Shown here in pieces: positions 63,058 to 64,000 of a DNA stretch of 64,000 bases; position 1 is the first letter of the stretch, and each line of letters begins with the position of its first letter. The stretch lies in the NCBI GenBank assembly GCA_963730165.1, contig CAVSQS010000002.1:124001-188000 (forward strand). Reading direction: 5' to 3'. Origin of the DNA: DASSQJ01 sp963730165 (GTDB lineage: Bacteria; Actinomycetota; Actinomycetes; Actinomycetales; Dermatophilaceae). The position numbers and the translations under genes are program-made. Under the pieces are notes generated by a model. The model was given only the letters and a program-made list of their open reading frames with translations. It was not told the origin of the DNA and ran no database searches.

Positions 63058-63309
63058 ATGACACCCGACCAGGCCCGTGCCGCCCTCCAGGAGGCGATCG
63101 GACACGTCGTCCCGGGCGCCGACCTCTCCGGTCTGGCGGCGGACGCCGACCTCCGGGACGCCTTCGAGCTGGACTCGCTCGACTTCGTCGAGGTCGTCGA
63201 GCAGATGAGCGCCATCGTCGGCGTCCGTATCGAGGACCATGAGGCGGAGTCGCTGCGCACCGTCGAGTCGGCGGCGCGCTTCCTCAGCGCGCGCACGCCG
63301 GCGCACTGA
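63058..63309 (+). CDS. Acyl carrier protein
   Basis: 83 residues. Ser40 in the ELDSLDFVEV motif is the phosphopantetheine attachment site. The flanking helices (EAIGHVVPGADLSGLAADADLRDAF and IEDHEAESLRTVESAARFLS) fit the four-helix ACP fold. It is the last gene of the acs-pdhABC operon, starting 4 bases after the pdhC stop. It has no fatty acid synthase neighbours, so it is probably a specialised ACP used with the ligase or E2 rather than the general AcpP. Function is inference. Confidence 0.88.
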   Translation: MTPDQARAALQEAIGHVVPGADLSGLAADADLRDAFELDSLDFVEVVEQMSAIVGVRIEDHEAESLRTVESAARFLSARTPAH

Positions 63310-63322
63310 ACGGTGCCGGAGG

Positions 63323-63622
63323 TCAGCCCGCGCCGGCGATGCGCTCGTGGTGGTGGATCACCTCGGCGATGATGAAGCCGAGGAACGCCTCGGCGAACCG
63401 GGGGTCGAGCCCGGCCTCGTCGGCGAGCGCGCGCAGCCGCGCCACCTGCTCGACCTCGCGCTCGGGGTCGGCGGGAGGCATCCCCCGCGCCGCCTTGAGC
63501 TCACCGACCGCCTGCGTGCACTTGAACCGCTCCGCGAGCAGGTGGACCAGCGCGGCGTCGATGTTGTCGATGCTCGACCGAAGCCGCGCGAGGTCCTCGG
63601 GGACGTCGCCGTTCTCGCTCAC
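63323..63622 (-). CDS. Chorismate mutase
   Basis: 99 residues, an AroQ-type helical domain: LARLRSSIDNIDAALVHLLAERFKCTQAVGELKA, then PPADPEREVEQVARLRALADEAGLDPRFAEAFLGFIIAEVIHHHERI. The Arg, Lys and Gln positions of the active site are largely present. It rearranges chorismate to prephenate for Phe and Tyr synthesis. GTG 63622 gives a standard length; a GTG or ATG further upstream is not supported. It converges on the ACP gene with a 13-base gap. Confidence 0.85.
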   Translation of the reverse strand: MSENGDVPEDLARLRSSIDNIDAALVHLLAERFKCTQAVGELKAARGMPPADPEREVEQVARLRALADEAGLDPRFAEAFLGFIIAEVIHHHERIAGAG

Positions 63623-63705
63623 CCGGACATCGTAGGAACGCCCGGCGGCCCGCCGCACCGTCCGTCCACCTCCCGGTCGCCGCGGCCGCCACCACCGCTG
63701 CGCGG

Positions 63706-64000
63706 TCAGCGCTCGCGGAAGCCCTGCTCACCGCGTGGCTGCCCCCACTGGGGGCTCGACACGCCGACGACCCGGCCGGGACGGCCGGAGGTGGGGACCG
63801 GCTCGCCGAGGAGGCGGAGCAGCCGGTCCACCGCGTCGCGGGGCCCCTCGGCCACCACCTCGACGCGCCGGTCGTCGGTGTTGCGGGCCCAGCCCGTCAG
63901 GCCTAGCTCGAGCGCGCGCGCTCGGGTCCACCAGCGGAAGCCCACGCCCTGGACGTGCCCGCGCACGAAGACGGTGACCCGGGTGGGGGACCCCTGATGC
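63706..64000 (-). CDS. Acylphosphatase, 5' end outside the window
   Basis: The frame stays open to the right edge. The visible part begins TRVTVFVRGHVQGVGFRWWTR, containing the catalytic Arg (GFRWW) and the VRGHVQGVGFR signature, with Asn in WARNTDDRRVEV. It hydrolyses acyl phosphates. A GTG at 63966 is in frame but would remove the first beta-strand, so I expect the start beyond 64000. In actinobacteria this gene usually sits just upstream of smc, whereas here 14 kb of other genes lie between them. Confidence 0.85.
   Translation of the reverse strand, partial: HQGSPTRVTVFVRGHVQGVGFRWWTRARALELGLTGWARNTDDRRVEVVAEGPRDAVDRLLRLLGEPVPTSGRPGRVVGVSSPQWGQPRGEQGFRER

Overview
The window is very GC-rich DNA (third codon positions almost all G/C, many GTG starts, several leaderless promoters). 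Its core gene order is the conserved actinobacterial one: smc-ftsY, ffh, rpsP-KH-rimM-trmD, rplS, lepB-rnhB-DUF2469-yraN-comM-dprA-xerC, rpsB-tsf, pyrH-frr-cdsA-rlmN. This points to an actinobacterium, probably Micrococcales near Intrasporangiaceae; the family is my inference. No rRNA, tRNA, CRISPR array or insertion sequence was seen. No gene-free stretch exceeds 300 bases. The longest are 17294-17590 (rpsB/aminotransferase promoters), 57682-57936 (V-ATPase/acs divergent promoters) and 28084-28297 (rplS/fetB promoters).

Layout. 1-7703: polyamine uptake (PotB-PotA-PotD) and breakdown (aldehyde dehydrogenase, aminotransferase, FAD oxidase) around an Lrp/AsnC regulator. 7750-12273: a LOG-family protein, a frameshifted copper monooxygenase-like lipoprotein, rlmN and an unknown protein. 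12316-17293: phospholipid, ribosome-recycling and translation genes, interrupted by a phosphoribosyltransferase on the other strand. 17591-27665: aminotransferase, M23 peptidase, DUF3152 protease, and the xerC-dprA-comM-yraN-DUF2469-rnhB-lepB run with a degenerate second signal peptidase. 27724-35438: ribosomal and RNA-modification genes, a TrmD-GNAT fusion, and ffh. 35533-39670: nitrogen control (amtB-glnK-glnD). 39817-49363: DCC protein, ftsY, M13 peptidase, a third signal peptidase, an epimerase and smc.

49547-63309 looks like an accessory block set into the conserved acyP/smc neighbourhood. On the minus strand, nine genes encode a complete V/A-type rotary ATPase (H-C-I-K-F-E-A-B-D), followed by a translationally coupled universal stress protein. 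Divergent from it, on the plus strand, is acetyl-CoA synthetase-like ligase - E1 alpha - E1 beta - E2 - acyl carrier protein. The two operons share a 255-bp intergenic region that holds a perfect 12-bp inverted repeat, a 13-bp palindrome and a 7-bp direct repeat with a 10-bp period. Joint control of acetyl-CoA supply and membrane energisation under stress is a reasonable but untested hypothesis.

Three otherwise intact genes (the copper monooxygenase, ffh and glnD) each carry one apparent single-base indel at or beside a short homopolymer. Each is restored to a full-length product by one base. Because ffh is essential, base-calling errors are the likeliest cause, and the sequence should be treated as possibly containing indels elsewhere.
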